DNA from: Cladorhizidae sp. MBARI D1340-BT2
Taxonomy: Eukaryota; Porifera; Demospongiae; Poecilosclerida; Cladorhizidae
Direction: 5' to 3'
Assembly: GCA_028752905.1 (NCBI GenBank)
Contig: JAQNBH010000014.1
Location: forward strand, 26,794,168 to 26,858,167
Length of the DNA: 64,000 nucleotides
Under the pieces are notes generated by a model that searched no databases, had not been told where the DNA came from, and saw nothing but the letters and a program-made list of their open reading frames with translations. Shown piece by piece: positions 47,405 to 58,835 of this stretch. Each line of letters opens with the position of its first letter. Position 1 is the stretch's first letter. Position numbers and translations under genes: made by a program.

Positions 47405-49871
47405 TCTTTACCCAATTTTCGTGTTTTGCTGAATCAAGAAACAGATTAGTTGTTGAAAAGCAATAGAGAAAATTTGGTGTCTTGTGGTAACAAAATTGTT
47501 ATGCATGATCTTACAGTACTCACATTATGAGGTGGAGAGAAAAGATGTAAACATGATAGAGAAGTAGATCCTTCAAGATAAATTTCACATTTTAACTTTT
47601 GTGTACTAGATACCTTAGGGAACACTTCAAGGAATGCTGGAGTCAGAATAGCCAAAATGATGTTAAGAAGTTGCCAAAGAGAGTTTAAGCTGAGATGTAA
47701 ACTTTTTAAATTGCGCTGCCGTTTTATAATGGAGGTCAAACCAATACAGGGAGTGCTGTCACATAACATATGATGCTTCTGTGATGAAAATGGTTCCACA
47801 AGAGTTCTAGTTGTCTTGCATTAAGAATTACAGATGATAGTGACGTTGATTGTGTTTGAGACATCAACTGAAGGAAACTATCCACTTGTTCTGTCTGTTA
47901 GTGACTCAGATGACTATTCAGCCTTGGAATCCAGTTTCAGGAAAACTATCAAATTTTTCATTTACATGACTGTACCTCATGCTAAATACATATTCTAACA
48001 TTTATGCGCAATAAGTGTTCTGCAAAATTAGACAACTGCAGCCATGAACATTGACATCCAGTGCACCTGATTTGAGAAGCTAAAGTTTCGAGGTTTTTGT
48101 GGACTTGATCCTGGTTGTGAAAATTGCGCCCTGTGCAAATAATTTGGTACAATATTAAGCTACACACCCATACGCAAAGTTAGAGCTAGGTTCTTGCTAT
48201 CATTATTTTAGTGCTGTAAACAAAACTTCAAAGATTTCAGATCCTAGTGGGCCCCTACCAAAAGCAATGCCATCATCTACAATAGAGGCAGTAAACATGT
48301 GTCTGCTGTGTTGAATTCAGACCAGGAGAAAAAGACTCGAGGCCATATCGAAGAGTTTCTGCTGAGAAGATGGCTGAAATAGAAAGAAGATTACAAAATA
48401 TCATCAGTTTTATCCCTGCCAAGAACACATTAACCTAGCCATGCTTTCTTCTAGTATCCTACTTCTGATACTAATTGTAATGTAGGTTATATAGCAACTT
48501 GAGTTGATGCAGCTTAAAGACTGAGAAAATGGCTTTTATCAAAGCGCACCTTTCTGATTTCATCATGGCATGGCTTGGGTAATGAGAGCATGAGAATAAG
48601 GAACCTGAAAGTATGTGATTCACGCCAAAAGCACGAGAGTTGGACAAAATAGCTTTAAAAGCGGCACACAAATAAGGTTGGCATCTCAATGAGCCCTTCC
48701 AGGAAATTGAGGAGAAAGAAATTCTTTTCATAGCTACCAGACAAGCATTTCCTAATGAAGAGACAAATTCTGTTGTTCTGTTACAGCAATTCCCAAGATT
48801 AAAACCATTGATAATTCATCAAATTTTGCTGTGCAAGTGATACAAATGAATGCAGTAAGCAGTAACAATGAAGCACAAAAAGTCCTTCCTTGAACCATGA
48901 TCATCCACGCCACAACAAATTGGGTTCAATTGCAAAATTGAAAAACTTGGAATTAAATTCTGAAAGAGTAAACTAGCTACTGCAGAGCTTCAATGACCTT
49001 AGGCACTAACTGATTCCTGATTGAAGTGGTTGGGAAAGTAGATATATCTGTAAAGCTGATTGAGTTTGAACAAAAGCAGATATTTACCATTGCCAAAAAA
49101 ATTATCATTTAATTTCGTACTGTGAGCAGATTTCTTTAGTAAGTCATGGAACAAACCTGGACTGTCATGCTTGTTGCTCAATAGTGTTGATATTCAATTA
49201 TTTTAGGTGGCTGTCAAGCTCGGTCCAACTCCCAAAGAATCTCCATCAGAACTTCAGAGAACACTGAGATACTTGTGTTGCTTATAAAAGCAAGCAAGGA
49301 AGGAAAGAAGGATACTGCCATCTTTTCAAGAAGAGGATCCAGCCCAATTTCCCAGATATGGGCCAAGACCAGATTGTTTTAATATAACTGGTGAACATTA
49401 GTCTTGAAGAAAATATAATTACACAAGGTATAACGATCAGAGCATTTTTCCATTGCAATATGTGCATGCCATGAACAAATGAATCAAGCACATCTCTTCC
49501 CAATCCAGAGAAAAAAATGTAAATCACCCCCTCACAAAGTAACCTTGCACAGTCTCTGCAAGATCTTGGCAAGGGGGAAGGGGAACCTCAGTGGATTGAT
49601 AGAGCCAATAGATGGAGGAAGGCTCACGTCCATCTTTCCCCTGAGGATGAACGCTTCAGCAGGGATAAGTTAGTTGGTTGCTGGGTCTCAACTAATAAGC
49701 ACATGAAAACACACCCACCATCTTCTATCTGATGTGGTGCAGTGTTTTTACATGAAATAATCAAACACATCATGGATCATGTGCACCTCATGTGATTTTT
49801 TTTGGCAGCTTATCATCTAAACTTGTGTAATTTTTTTTAAGCTGACATAAAAATACTTTACGGTTTCTCTT
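47405..49871. other. No recognised gene
   Basis: AT-rich, probably old transposon-derived sequence. A minus-strand open frame of 117 codons (47446-47799) and a short plus-strand stretch near 48340 (RPYRRVSAEKMAEIERR) have no assignable family. Both lack splice context. Confidence 0.35.
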
Positions 49872-50010
49872 TCAATCAGCTTTTTTTTATTGCCAATATT
49901 TCAACCAAAATACTTCGGTCTTCATCAAAGCAATTTATTTTAAATTTCCCTGATGAAGAGCGAAGTATTTTGGCTGAAACATTGGCACTAAAAAACAAAA
50001 AAGTTGATTT
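49872..50010. repeat. Hairpin element, copy E (palindromic pair)
   Basis: Left arm 49892-49927 (gccaatatttcaaccaaaat, acttcggtcttcatca) faces right arm 49950-49986 (ctgatgaagagcgaagtatt, ttggctgaaacattggc). The outer T-run and A-run with aatcagc and gttgatt extend the symmetry. CTGATGA is intact in the right arm. Confidence 0.65.
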
Positions 50011-50164
50011 AAAAAGAGAAATAGTCGAGTACGAGTTACCTAAAGGAACTATTGCACAGGTGTTTAGTACACTTCAGAAATACAGTAATGAGATTCATAA
50101 AGTAAAAGTAGTTGAACTTGACTTCCTTTGCAAAGGTAGTATCAGCAGTCAAAAAAATGTTAAA

Positions 50165-50485
50165 AACTGCTTTTTCCTCACACATAACTTGCGTTTAATA
50201 TAACTATTCATTATAATTTTACTACCAGAAGACTTCAAACTATCCAATGTAATTGCAAAGACTAATCCATATTTTGATTCAGCACTAATCCATTTCTCTA
50301 CTCAGTAAAACACCCGAAAATCGGTACGTCATACACACACTTGTGAGTGTGCAATATCGAGTCTGAGCTGAGCTCAGTCAGTGAGCAGCTGCACATTTTT
50401 AGAAGTGATCAGTTCTTTTTCTCAGAAGTTTACTCTTGTGGTAATATAGACCTTCAACAAAACCAGGTAACAATGAGTATCAGTT
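50165..50485 (+). repeat. Dispersed repeat R3, copy 1
   Basis: Shares with 56625-56965 the order: cataacttgc, gacttcaaactatccaatg, actaatcc, tctactca, aaacacc.gaa, gtgcaata, gagctgagct, agcagctgcac. The right part also matches 51440-51555 and the reverse complements at 54.1, 54.5 and 59.0 kb. Confidence 0.6.
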
Positions 50486-50659
50486 GATTTTCTCAAATGA
50501 TTACTCGTAAATTTTTCACTGGGTACTTATACATTTCTAGCTCATAGCTATACTATAATTTCATGGGGTTGTAGAAAGATAGTGGGATACATTATCAACT
50601 CAAATGGTCGGTTGCCTTAGCAACCAAAATGGTGGCCGGAGTAGTATGACCTGTAAAAA

Positions 50660-50948
50660 TTGGAGCACTTGTGTTTCTTCCCGGTCTTGTAGGTGTAGGG
50701 TACTACTTTGTTGGCAATGACCTTCTTCTTGTACACAAAACCAACTATCTGACAAAGATGATGTCATGGGTTCTCATCCATGGAATTCAAATGCAAAAGA
50801 AAGGCCTGAACTGCTTGCATCATTCCTTTGATCTTGCATTTGTTCCTATTAATAGAACCCCCAGTCCGTTTATTTCCTCCAATAGTATTGCCATCAGACA
50901 TTTTTTTAATTTGTTACGTAATGCTGTTCCCAAATGTTGTACATGAAT
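50660..50948 (-). pseudogene. Mutator-like transposase fragment
   Basis: Minus strand: MSDGNTIGGNKRTGGSI, a gap, MMQAVQAFLLHLNSMDENP and, after a frame change, a Lys-rich YTYKTGKKH. This matches the order seen in invertebrate Mutator-like transposases (SDGK.IGG.GRLT, then M..AVWAIF.HK.STDE.P, then YTHKHSLP). It is short and frameshifted, clearly non-functional. Family assignment rests on motif recall and is moderate. Confidence 0.5.
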
Positions 50949-51439
50949 TTTTCCACTAACTTTGATGGACCATAAGATTTCTGCTAAAATAACAAACTAT
51001 GTATTTTTCTGTCTTCCCCACCAGAAAAACTAACCTGGTGTATCTTATTTGAGTCCATAGATAGAAAACTGTTCCAGTGATGGAACCTAGCTTTCAAGTT
51101 CCCTTTTCCGACCCTCATTCTCATGGTCATGGTGTTCAAAATCAATACATATGTGTCTCACAGAACTTAGATTTTTACAACATAGTCTAAACACACCCCA
51201 GTATTTTTTAAACCGGTCAAACAGAGAAAAAACCCCATGCAATTCGAAGTCCCAACAACTAACTTTTTCATGCTATAACGGCTTACTCAAAATCGGAGCC
51301 ATAATCATTGCAAGCTGGGAGTGTGTTACATTCAGTCACAATTCACTGTACAGTGCTCTCTGATAATATTGTAGGTCCATAAACTGGAGGGGAAAAAACT
51401 GATTTTTCTTTTTGGCTGAAAATGATCTGTGAACCCCAA

Positions 51440-51555
51440 CAGCAAAGAACTGAGCTGAGTCACCAAGCTGCAGCACGTTTCCTATCAAGAAGTGATTCAT
51501 CAGAAGTTTACTCTTGTGATATTAGTTAACAGGCATAACTTCAACAAAACCATGT
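51440..51555 (+). repeat. Dispersed repeat R3, copy 2 (partial)
   Basis: Contains gagctgagtcaccaagctgc, agaagtgatt, tcagaagtttactcttgtga and cttcaacaaaaccatgtaac as in copy 1. Confidence 0.6.
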
Positions 51556-51744
51556 AACTACTGGTGTGTGTCTATGTGTGTATATATATATATGAATATA
51601 TGGGAAGGTGTGCATATCAGATGGTAAAAATAAAACCTATGTTTGGTTAGGTCTGGTTTTATATTGAGTTGTGGGTTGCTTGCTGATGGCTATAAAAAAC
51701 ATAGACACAAGCATGTTTATTACTGTACAACTATTACTATAATC

Positions 51745-51770
51745 ACTAGTATTACTACCACTACTACGAC

Positions 51771-51803
<33 letters not shown>

Positions 51804-51885
51804 CAACACTATTAATACTACTACTACTACCACTACTAACTACTACTACTACTACTACTACCACTACCACTACTGCTGCCACTAT
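51745..51885. repeat. (ACT)n trinucleotide microsatellite
   Basis: About 45 triplets of act/cta with interruptions. The Thr-rich and Val/Ser-rich open frames across it are artefacts. Confidence 0.9.
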
Positions 51886-51902
51886 TTATTATCCACGATG
51901 AC

Positions 51903-51976
51903 TTTCAATAATCAACTTGAAATTTACTCCGACGATGTTTTGACTAAATGCTCTAGCCTTCATCAGGAATAATGAG
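51903..51976 (-). repeat. Hairpin element, copy F
   Basis: On the minus strand: ATTCCTGATGAAGGCTAGAG, CATTTAGTC, AAAACATC, then the family tail aaatttcaagttgattattg. GAAA is mutated to AAAA. It directly precedes the RT-type remnant. Confidence 0.65.
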
Positions 51977-52029
51977 GCAAGACTTGTGGGAGCTTGATAT
52001 ACAGCTATCTACCACATGGTACAAACCAC

Positions 52030-53030
52030 ATCCTGGGCCACAGGCATCGCTTCCTGTGCATTCGGAATGTCTTGGGATCAGAAGTGCAGTGATGCCTAGC
52101 ACCTTCCACCTTCCTTGCATCAGCTGCTGCCTTCTCTGATCTTATCCATTGGATCCTTCTAGAAAGGTTGTCTGGTGTGCAGTGTACTTCTCAGGATTAT
52201 GCCCTTGATATGTGGAGTCAAAGTCATGATGCTTCACCCCCTGCAGGAAGTGAGTCTTTTCAGCAGAGAACTTGAGATACCCTTTAATTCAAGCTTAGAT
52301 GCTAAGTGATGCTCATTCTGAAACTTCTCATGCACGTTTTCTAGCTGTGGCATGGAAAAAATTAATATGGTGCTTCGCTCAATGCCATCCCGGTGGCATC
52401 TCTAGGTTTAAGGGTTCTTAAGATTGCAGTGGGTTTGAGGATAGGTGCACTCCTAGTTCAACCCCATTCATGTTGCCATTGTGGTGAATAGGTTGATGTT
52501 AAAGGCACACATGGCCTGAGTTGCCGTAGAAGCCAGGGTCGCTTTAAGGCATGCCTCTCTGAATGCGGTGGTCAAGAGAGGTTTGGACTCTGCAAAAATC
52601 CCATCTCGACTCGAACCCAATGGAGTGTTCAGATCAGATGGCAAATGGCCAGATGGCATCAGTTTGGTCTGATGGAAGTGTGGTCGATCACTAGTATGGG
52701 ATGTTACATGCCCAGACACCTATGCACCATCCCATTTGGCTTTGGCTGGTCTTGAGGCTGGCAGCATGGCCACCAAAGCTGAGCACCACAAGAGGACTAA
52801 GTATAAAGAGTTCGACTCTGTCTACTTATTTATTCCTCTGGCCATTGAGACATCGGGAGTTTTCGGCCCTGCAGCTGCAGCCTTTTTCACTGACTTTGGC
52901 AAATGCCTCGTGGACCAATTGGAGGAGCCGAGGTCACAGTCCTTTCTGCTGCAGCGTGTGGCTGTCGAAGTTCAGAGGGGTAATGCTGCGGCTATTTTGG
53001 GAACTTTGCTTAGATTGTTTGCTTGTATTT
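52030..53030 (+). pseudogene. Retrotransposon reverse-transcriptase ORF, carboxy-terminal remnant
   Basis: Plus strand, several frames in order: LGIRSAV (about 52075); SAAAFSDLIHWIL (about 52120); VGLRIGAPLVQP (about 52430); THGLSCRRSQGRFK (about 52508); HASLNAVVKRGLDSAKIPSR, LEPNGVFRSDGKWPDGISLV and a stop (52545-52670); then SLVWDVTCPDTYAPSHLAL and, after an in-frame ATG at 52769, YKEFDSVYLFIPLAIETSG, VFGPAA..F..DFGK and QRVAVEVQRGNAAAILGTL, ending at about 53010. This is the conserved tail of RT ORFs widespread in cnidarian and sponge genomes. At least two frameshifts and one stop make it dead. An A/T-rich tail (53150-53250) follows. Confidence 0.7.
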
Positions 53031-53976
53031 GTTGGTGTGTTTGGGTATGTTATTTTATCTGTTACTTCTAATGTAAAAATGTATGTAGTAATTATATAAT
53101 TTTTCTTGGCATTAATTAGGTGTTAATAGGCTCTGATATTGCAATGTATGGAATTATATATAATATTAATAATATTTATGTTTATTACAATAAAATAATA
53201 ATCACATAATAAATCACATAATAAAATAAATAAACAAATAAAAATATAAAGACACTATAATTTTATGAACTTAAATACTTAGTAACAACTAAAAACACAT
53301 TTTCTGAGAAGGATACTTCACTGAATAAATACAAAAAATATGATGGTTGTGGTTTCAAATTCAGGCTCTTGAGAGTGACCACCCAGTAGCCAGGCAAGTC
53401 CATTCCACAATGTTGATTGAAGTGCTCACACTCTAATGCTAGGCTGATGTGCAATGCCCCCTTCACTAGCAGTTCCTTCTTGAAGACATGTTTTCATTAT
53501 TGTTATTGTCTTTGCCACATCCGGTTCATGTGCCGGACATGATTGCATGATGTGGTGGATAGCTAGCTACCTCAAGTGCATACTGTCCTTTAATTATCAA
53601 TTCAATCGCCCCGAAGAAAAAAATCATGCTGGTTAATTATTATTTTTGAGCAGGTATAAAGAGGGACCCTTTCCTTATTGCCTATCCATACAAACTTTGC
53701 CCATATAATATTAGAGTTATGAAGAATCTCATCACAACACTTCTTATTGTTGGTCCACTAGAGAGTAACCTGTCTGATAGCTCCTTTAATCAGTGGTGCA
53801 TAGACTCTCCACAAACAGAGCACCCAGCAGAAATGTCGAGTGAGATATTCTCCAGATTCACTGTGAGGATAATTTCCAGTATTGAACTTCTACAGCTAGA
53901 ACATGCTGATCAATTAAGTAGCTATGTCAGAATAAAACTACAGCAATCTTTCCTGTCAGCTATATACTAACCATTC

Positions 53977-54046
53977 CCCAATAATCAATTTGAAATTTAC
54001 TCACTTGATGTTTGGACTAGATGCTCTAGCCTTCATCAGAATAATG
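53977..54046 (-). repeat. Hairpin element, copy G
   Basis: Minus strand: CTGATGAAGGCTAGAGCATC, TAGTC, CAAACATC, then gtgagtaaatttcaaattga. The 7-bp stem is intact; GAAA is changed to CAAA. Confidence 0.65.
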
Positions 54047-54129
54047 TTGACAATGCTTCCCATTCTCACTTAATCTCTGCAGCCAGTTTTCTTTCCTTGA
54101 GTTTCGATGCTGCCATTTTCTCTTTCCCT

Positions 54130-54300
54130 AAACTAGATGACCACATGTGCAATATAAGTAATTACCTGGTTTTGTTGAAGGTCTGTACTGCTCACTATTG
54201 TCACAGGTGTAAATCTCTAAAGAAACAAACTGATCATTTCTTCGTACGAAAATGTGCAGCTTTTGCTCAGTTCTGTGCTATAATAATGAGGTAAATTATA
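54130..54300 (-). repeat. Dispersed repeat R3, copy 3 (inverted)
   Basis: Reads acctggttttgttgaaggtc, actattgtcacaggtgtaaa and actgatcatttctt, the reverse complement of the right part of copy 1. Confidence 0.6.
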
Positions 54301-54524
54301 ACATGATTGGTTAGTTATTGTGTTATTATCTCTTCATATATATGGATTTGCTAGTCCAAAAAAATTAAACAAGAATTTAACCATTTACTGAACCCTTTAC
54401 CTATTAATGTAAGGTTGTTTTTATTTAATCTGTATTATATTTATGGAGTTCATTATATGTTAACAGAGCATAGGTCCTGTAAATGTTTGTCATCTTGCTA
54501 AAAAAAATTGCTATCACTATTGCC

Positions 54525-54700
54525 ACAGGAATAAGCTTCGGAGTAAACCAACTGATAGTTACACATGCATTATAAGTATATAGTTCTGAAGTTTTGTGGT
54601 GTTAACTATTGTCACAAGAGTTTAAAACCAACTGAACGTGCAGCTGCTTGCTGACTCAGCTCAATATTGCACATGCACTTATGACAAATCAACATCTATG
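54525..54700 (-). repeat. Dispersed repeat R3, copy 4 (inverted)
   Basis: Contains ttgtcacaagagtttaaaac, gtgcagctgcttgctgactc and agctcaatattgcacatgca, matching copy 1 in reverse orientation. Confidence 0.6.
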
Positions 54701-54730
54701 TATGAAAAATAATATAGCCGGTTTTAACCT

Positions 54731-54805
54731 TACTCAATAATCTACTTGAAATCTACTCTCTGGACGTTTTTATCAGATGCTCTAGCCTGATTATTGAGAA
54801 GGCCA
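54731..54805 (-). repeat. Hairpin element, copy H
   Basis: Minus strand: caggctagagcatctgataa, then aaacgtccagagagtagatt and tcaagtagattattgag. CTGATGA is lost. An inverted attattgagaaggcc lies on its far side. Confidence 0.55.
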
Positions 54806-55239
54806 TTGTAATTTCGTGGCCAATTAAGAGTTCTTGAGAATATAGATGGTGCTAAATTAAGAAATGGATTAGTAGTGGACAATTTGGAGTCCTGGTTATA
54901 AATTTATGATGAAAGGGCATACTACATATGCAAGTAATGTGTGGATATAAAGTACACGCTAAATAAAATATCTTGAAAATGAAATTTCAAGGTTTTAACA
55001 GCGCTGCCATTTTACCACCTTCACAAAGGAGTCAAGGCATGCTGGAAATGTTTTTGTGCTCATAATTACCTGAACATATTATCTATTTACGATTCTACGA
55101 AGCTGCCAATGTCAGTTTTAGCTGAGCTGTATACTTATATTGCCGCCAAACAAAATATAGGGATTGCCACAATATTTCGACATTCAAGCAACACTATGTT
55201 TCAGCTCGCTCCTGTCGCCGAAAAGTGTAACCATGCCAA

Positions 55240-56150
55240 ACAGTTACCTTGCAGCTGAAGTGGAGATACCTCAAAATCCAGTGAAGCATCCAGGCATATT
55301 TAAAGAATTGTCATAAGTTTGACCGTGGAAGTTTGATAACAGAACATTGTTATCATCCAGGAAATCTATATACATCATCTCTGTTAAGATTTTTTGATCC
55401 ATGGGGATGAACTGAGAAAATGCTCCACAGGCTCACATGCACAAATGTATTATTGGACAGTAAATGTCAGTTGATCAATGAGCAAGATGTCTGGAGGGGA
55501 ATCAACACTTATTGAATAGTACTTTGACTCTTCCAGAACAGCACAGAGTTCACAAATGTGCCAATAGATATGATGGGTTTGCCTTTTCAGCACTTTTGTG
55601 CACTGAGATACTCTCCAAACAAGGATCAAATTCACTCAACAGTTGGAGAATATCTAGAAAGTTTCCGTTGACTAATTCTCTCTCCATGAAATGCCAAACG
55701 TCTGGAGGCAAGAAAGCAGATGACAGACACCACATGTGTCAACACTTATGCCGGTACTCCTCTCTTAATGATGATGTTTGAACAATGCAGAATCCACACA
55801 CCCAGTTTCTTAGTGCTGAATTAAATATGCTATCATGCACCTGAGATGTTTTTCTCCATTTCATGTTCTACAACAAGATTGCTGTGTTTCCCATCACTGA
55901 ATCCTGATGTAGCAAAGGGTATTCTTTCTTGGACAATAGGTGGCAGGCAAAGCAGTGAAACAACCTTGGGATGGTGAATAGAGCAGACATACACCTTTTA
56001 CAGGCTCGTCATTCTGCAATTCACTTTTAAATACTGCCTTTGATAAATATTGTCTGTATTCTTTCTCCTCCAGCATACACTTGGCAGGAGTTTGAAAGCT
56101 CACAATCATGACTCTGGCATTGCCAGCCCATTGCAAATCCACTCCTCTGT
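55240..56150 (-). pseudogene. hAT-like transposase remnant (ZMYM1/DUF4371 type)
   Basis: Minus strand. An amino-terminal part with SPSQGCFTALPATYC-type zinc-finger remains (about 55900-56000). Then VNGNFLDILQLLSEFDP (cf. GNYLGILELIAKYDPFL) and KANPSYLLAHL in one frame; CELCAVLEESKYYSISVDS and PPDILLIDQLTF in the next, the DUF4371 YYSISVDSTPDISHVDQLTF signature; then FHGQTYDNSLNMPG (cf. CRGQSYDNASNMSG) near 55300. Frameshifts and stops interrupt it; no carboxy-terminal dimerisation domain follows within the copy. Confidence 0.75.
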
Positions 56151-56624
56151 GCTATATAGTATTCTTAGTGTTCAATAATCATAGATTGTCAGGAGAATCA
56201 CATTCTCCTCTGAAAGTTACAGATTCGTGTATTTCTTCTTGGAGTATCCCCAGCAGGAGGAGTAGATAATAGTGTGTCTGGAACTGGAAGATTGGATGTA
56301 GAAGGGTTTGCAGGAGTGCATGTAGATATTGATGCCATACATATTTGTACATTTGATTTCTGTTACATCCACCTGGAAAGAATTAAAAGTCTGCTAAACA
56401 AGACTATGTATTGGCAGCAAGCTATATATTGGTTTGATCCCTAAATGGTGGCCCAAAAGAAACAAAGTTTATATCTCAGCTAAAACTCGACAGCTTCTTA
56501 TTATGTCTTCAGTGGATTTCAAGCCTCAAAACACTCGAGAGTGTAGAAAACTGTTAGCCCCAAAACTGTGAAGTTTCATTTTCTAGATCTTATAATTATC
56601 TCTCTATGTATCTATCTGTCTACT

Positions 56625-56965
56625 TTCCCCCAAACATAACTTGCTTATAGCTAGTATGTCTGCTAACAGACGACTTCAACTGTCCAATGGATTGCAATGA
56701 CTAATCCAATTAGCACCACTTATTTACTTTTTTCCAAGCATAACTTGCATACAGGATGGGATGTCCATTAGTCACTAGTGTTACTATCAATAGACTTCAA
56801 ACTGTCCAATGCATTACAAAAAATAACTATTTTCGTTTTTCTACTCAACCAAACACCTGAAGATTAGTAAACGGTGTTAACAAGTCATAAACATGCCTGG
56901 GCATGTGCAATACTGAGTTTAGCTGAGCTGAATCAGCAAGCAACTGCACGTTTCCATGTGAAGAA
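56625..56965 (+). repeat. Dispersed repeat R3, copy 5 (longest)
   Basis: Carries the left part twice (acataacttgc.. at 56636 and 56728; gacttcaactgtccaatg.. at 56669 and 56803), followed by the shared right part with agcaactgcacgtttcc. The internal duplication suggests that the family has a tandem-left structure. Confidence 0.6.
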
Positions 56966-57539
56966 GTGATGTTCACCATCAACGATGCTGGCACATGTAA
57001 ATCCAGTAATCCTCTGTATTAGCATTCTTAGTGTTGTCCAAAATCCTGGATTTGTCAGAAGGTGAATCACGTGCTATTATGGATTTGTGTATTTTTTCTT
57101 GGAATGTGTCCAGTAGCAGAAGTAGATAATGGCACGTTTGGAACTGGAAAATTGAAATAGAATAGCTTGCAGGAGTGGACTTAGACAATTAGTTAGATGA
57201 TCCTTTACCATTTATGGTAATCTTCTGCCTCTGTCTTCATCTGAGTGAATGGGAAAACACATAATGCTACTCATTGGCAGCACATTTCATAAGAAATGCG
57301 CATGATTAATGACTTGTCTGAAGGCTGCAGTGTAGATACAACACAATAAATATCAAGGAAGTGAAGTAAGAATTACTAATAAGACCACAAATATTATAAT
57401 GAATGCCAAATATAATATTTAAAGCAGTATAATATTGGTGTTCATTATATCAAAAGATAATGATCATGTTAATAAATAATACATTTTTGTCTTGCTTTTT
57501 TTCCTCGAGTCAAACAGCCACCTTCAAGAAGTTACTCAG

Positions 57540-58557
57540 TATAACACTAGTGTTTCCTTGAATTGTATTCACCCTCCAATAGCATTTGCCCACAATGACA
57601 ATAATATTATCATCTATGTGAATGATCATTCAGAGTCAATCAAGCACTCCAGCTTCTGATATTTGCTGTTGACCCTTGAGTGGTTTCTATCTACACAAGG
57701 ACTTCCAAACCACCTTGATGCAATTTGGAGGTGGTGGCAACTTTTTTTCAATATAATGAAATTTGTACACTTAACCTTCTCTAAGGATTGGACCCTTGTT
57801 GGCATGTCCTTTTCAATTATGGATCAGGTTATATCAAGGAAATCAGCGCACAAGGACTTGGGAATTATTGATCTTAACTGGAAAGGCCCTATGTGATAAT
57901 ATAGCCTTCAAGGTGTATACACTTTTTAGGCTTCTTTGACATCACTTCAGTATCTCAACATCAACTACAGCTAAGAAATCACTCTGCATCTGTTCAGGAG
58001 TAACCTATGACCCTCAGATTTGGCGTCCCACATATGAGACTGCCTTTTTAGATTTAGAGGAGAGCTAAAATATATTTTCTAATTCCGACTACAAATCATG
58101 CCTTTATTAGTCTCAATTTACTGCTACTATCATGGAATATGAGATATCAGACATTATATTGAATTCTCAAAATTACTGATCATATTGAATTTTGCTGTGA
58201 GATCCCTCAAGATAAACACTGATCTGTGCAGGCAATCATTTTTACTGTATTCTTAAGCTATAGAACTCTGTATATATCTTGCACTGATATGGCCCCATCA
58301 TTTTTCTGGAAGTCATGTTTGGGGCAATTGGACTCAGGAATCATCTGCACCACCATCTCCATTTCCCATTTAATAAATATTTGCTATTATCCGATCACTG
58401 CATTTATTCTATATTCTACTCTATTCTAATTGTTAACCTCAAGGCTGCATTAAAGTGCAAATATACAGAACTGAATTCATCTTGTACTTCTCTAACAACT
58501 TTGAGTTCCTTTTGTTATATCTTCTGTAAAGTAATAATAATAATAATAATAATAATA
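57540..58557 (+). mobile_element. LINE 3' remnant (CR1/jockey-like RT end) with (TAA)n tail
   Basis: Plus strand, in order: YVNDHSESIKHSS (cf. YINDL..SI..SS), a changed FAVD where FADD should be, TQGLPNHLDAIWRW, FFNIMKFVHLTFSKDW, QVISRKSAHKDLGII (cf. CxHKDLGIxLS), DLNWKG, then FCISLVRS-like and QIWRPTYE pieces. It ends with a (TAA)9 tail at about 58530-58557, the usual 3' end of CR1/L2-type LINEs. RT catalysis is lost, and frameshifts are numerous. Confidence 0.7.
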
Positions 58558-58626
58558 AAGTATGCCTTCGGAGCAGCGTGTGTGCTCATCTCGTGTATGC
58601 GCAGATAAATTTTAACTGAAAGTGGG

Positions 58627-58835
58627 ATGATGGCTGCAAAGATTGATCCTAGAGAAGTTGTACATACCAAAAAATTGCTGAGCTCACTTTCAAGCTGGTA
58701 AGTCGAGAACGTCAGGATTTTAGCGATCCTTTCTCGGACCTCTACGATGACGACAAGAAACTAATGACTGAAGAATATATAGCAAACTCTGTTTCCAACT
58801 TTATTCCGGCGCTAGCCCTTATTTTCTCTCGCTAA
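58627..58835 (+). pseudogene. Short ORF, apparent 1-base frameshift; unrecognised
   Basis: ATGATGGCTGCAAAG at 58627 opens MMAAKIDPREVVHTKK and stops at 58697-58699. In the +2 frame the sequence is open from about 58650 to TAA at 58833-58835 and encodes KIAELTFKLVSRERQDF, then SDPFSDLYDDDKKLMTEEYI. The two frames meet at an A6 run (58669-58674); one missing A there would explain the break, by mutation or by sequencing error. Alternatively GTAAGT at 58695 is a genuine donor and only the first 23 codons are exon 1. TATGCGCAGA lies 30 bases upstream and TGCGCATG follows at 58908, so this could be a real promoter and first exon. It starts 70 bases past the LINE tail. I do not recognise the protein. 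Confidence 0.45.

Noticed and set aside
51637..51972. Poly-Thr/Tyr or Val/Ser-rich open frames
   Set aside because: Translation of an (ACT)n microsatellite plus the hairpin element (the shared ending LHQE is the complement of CTGATGAAG).
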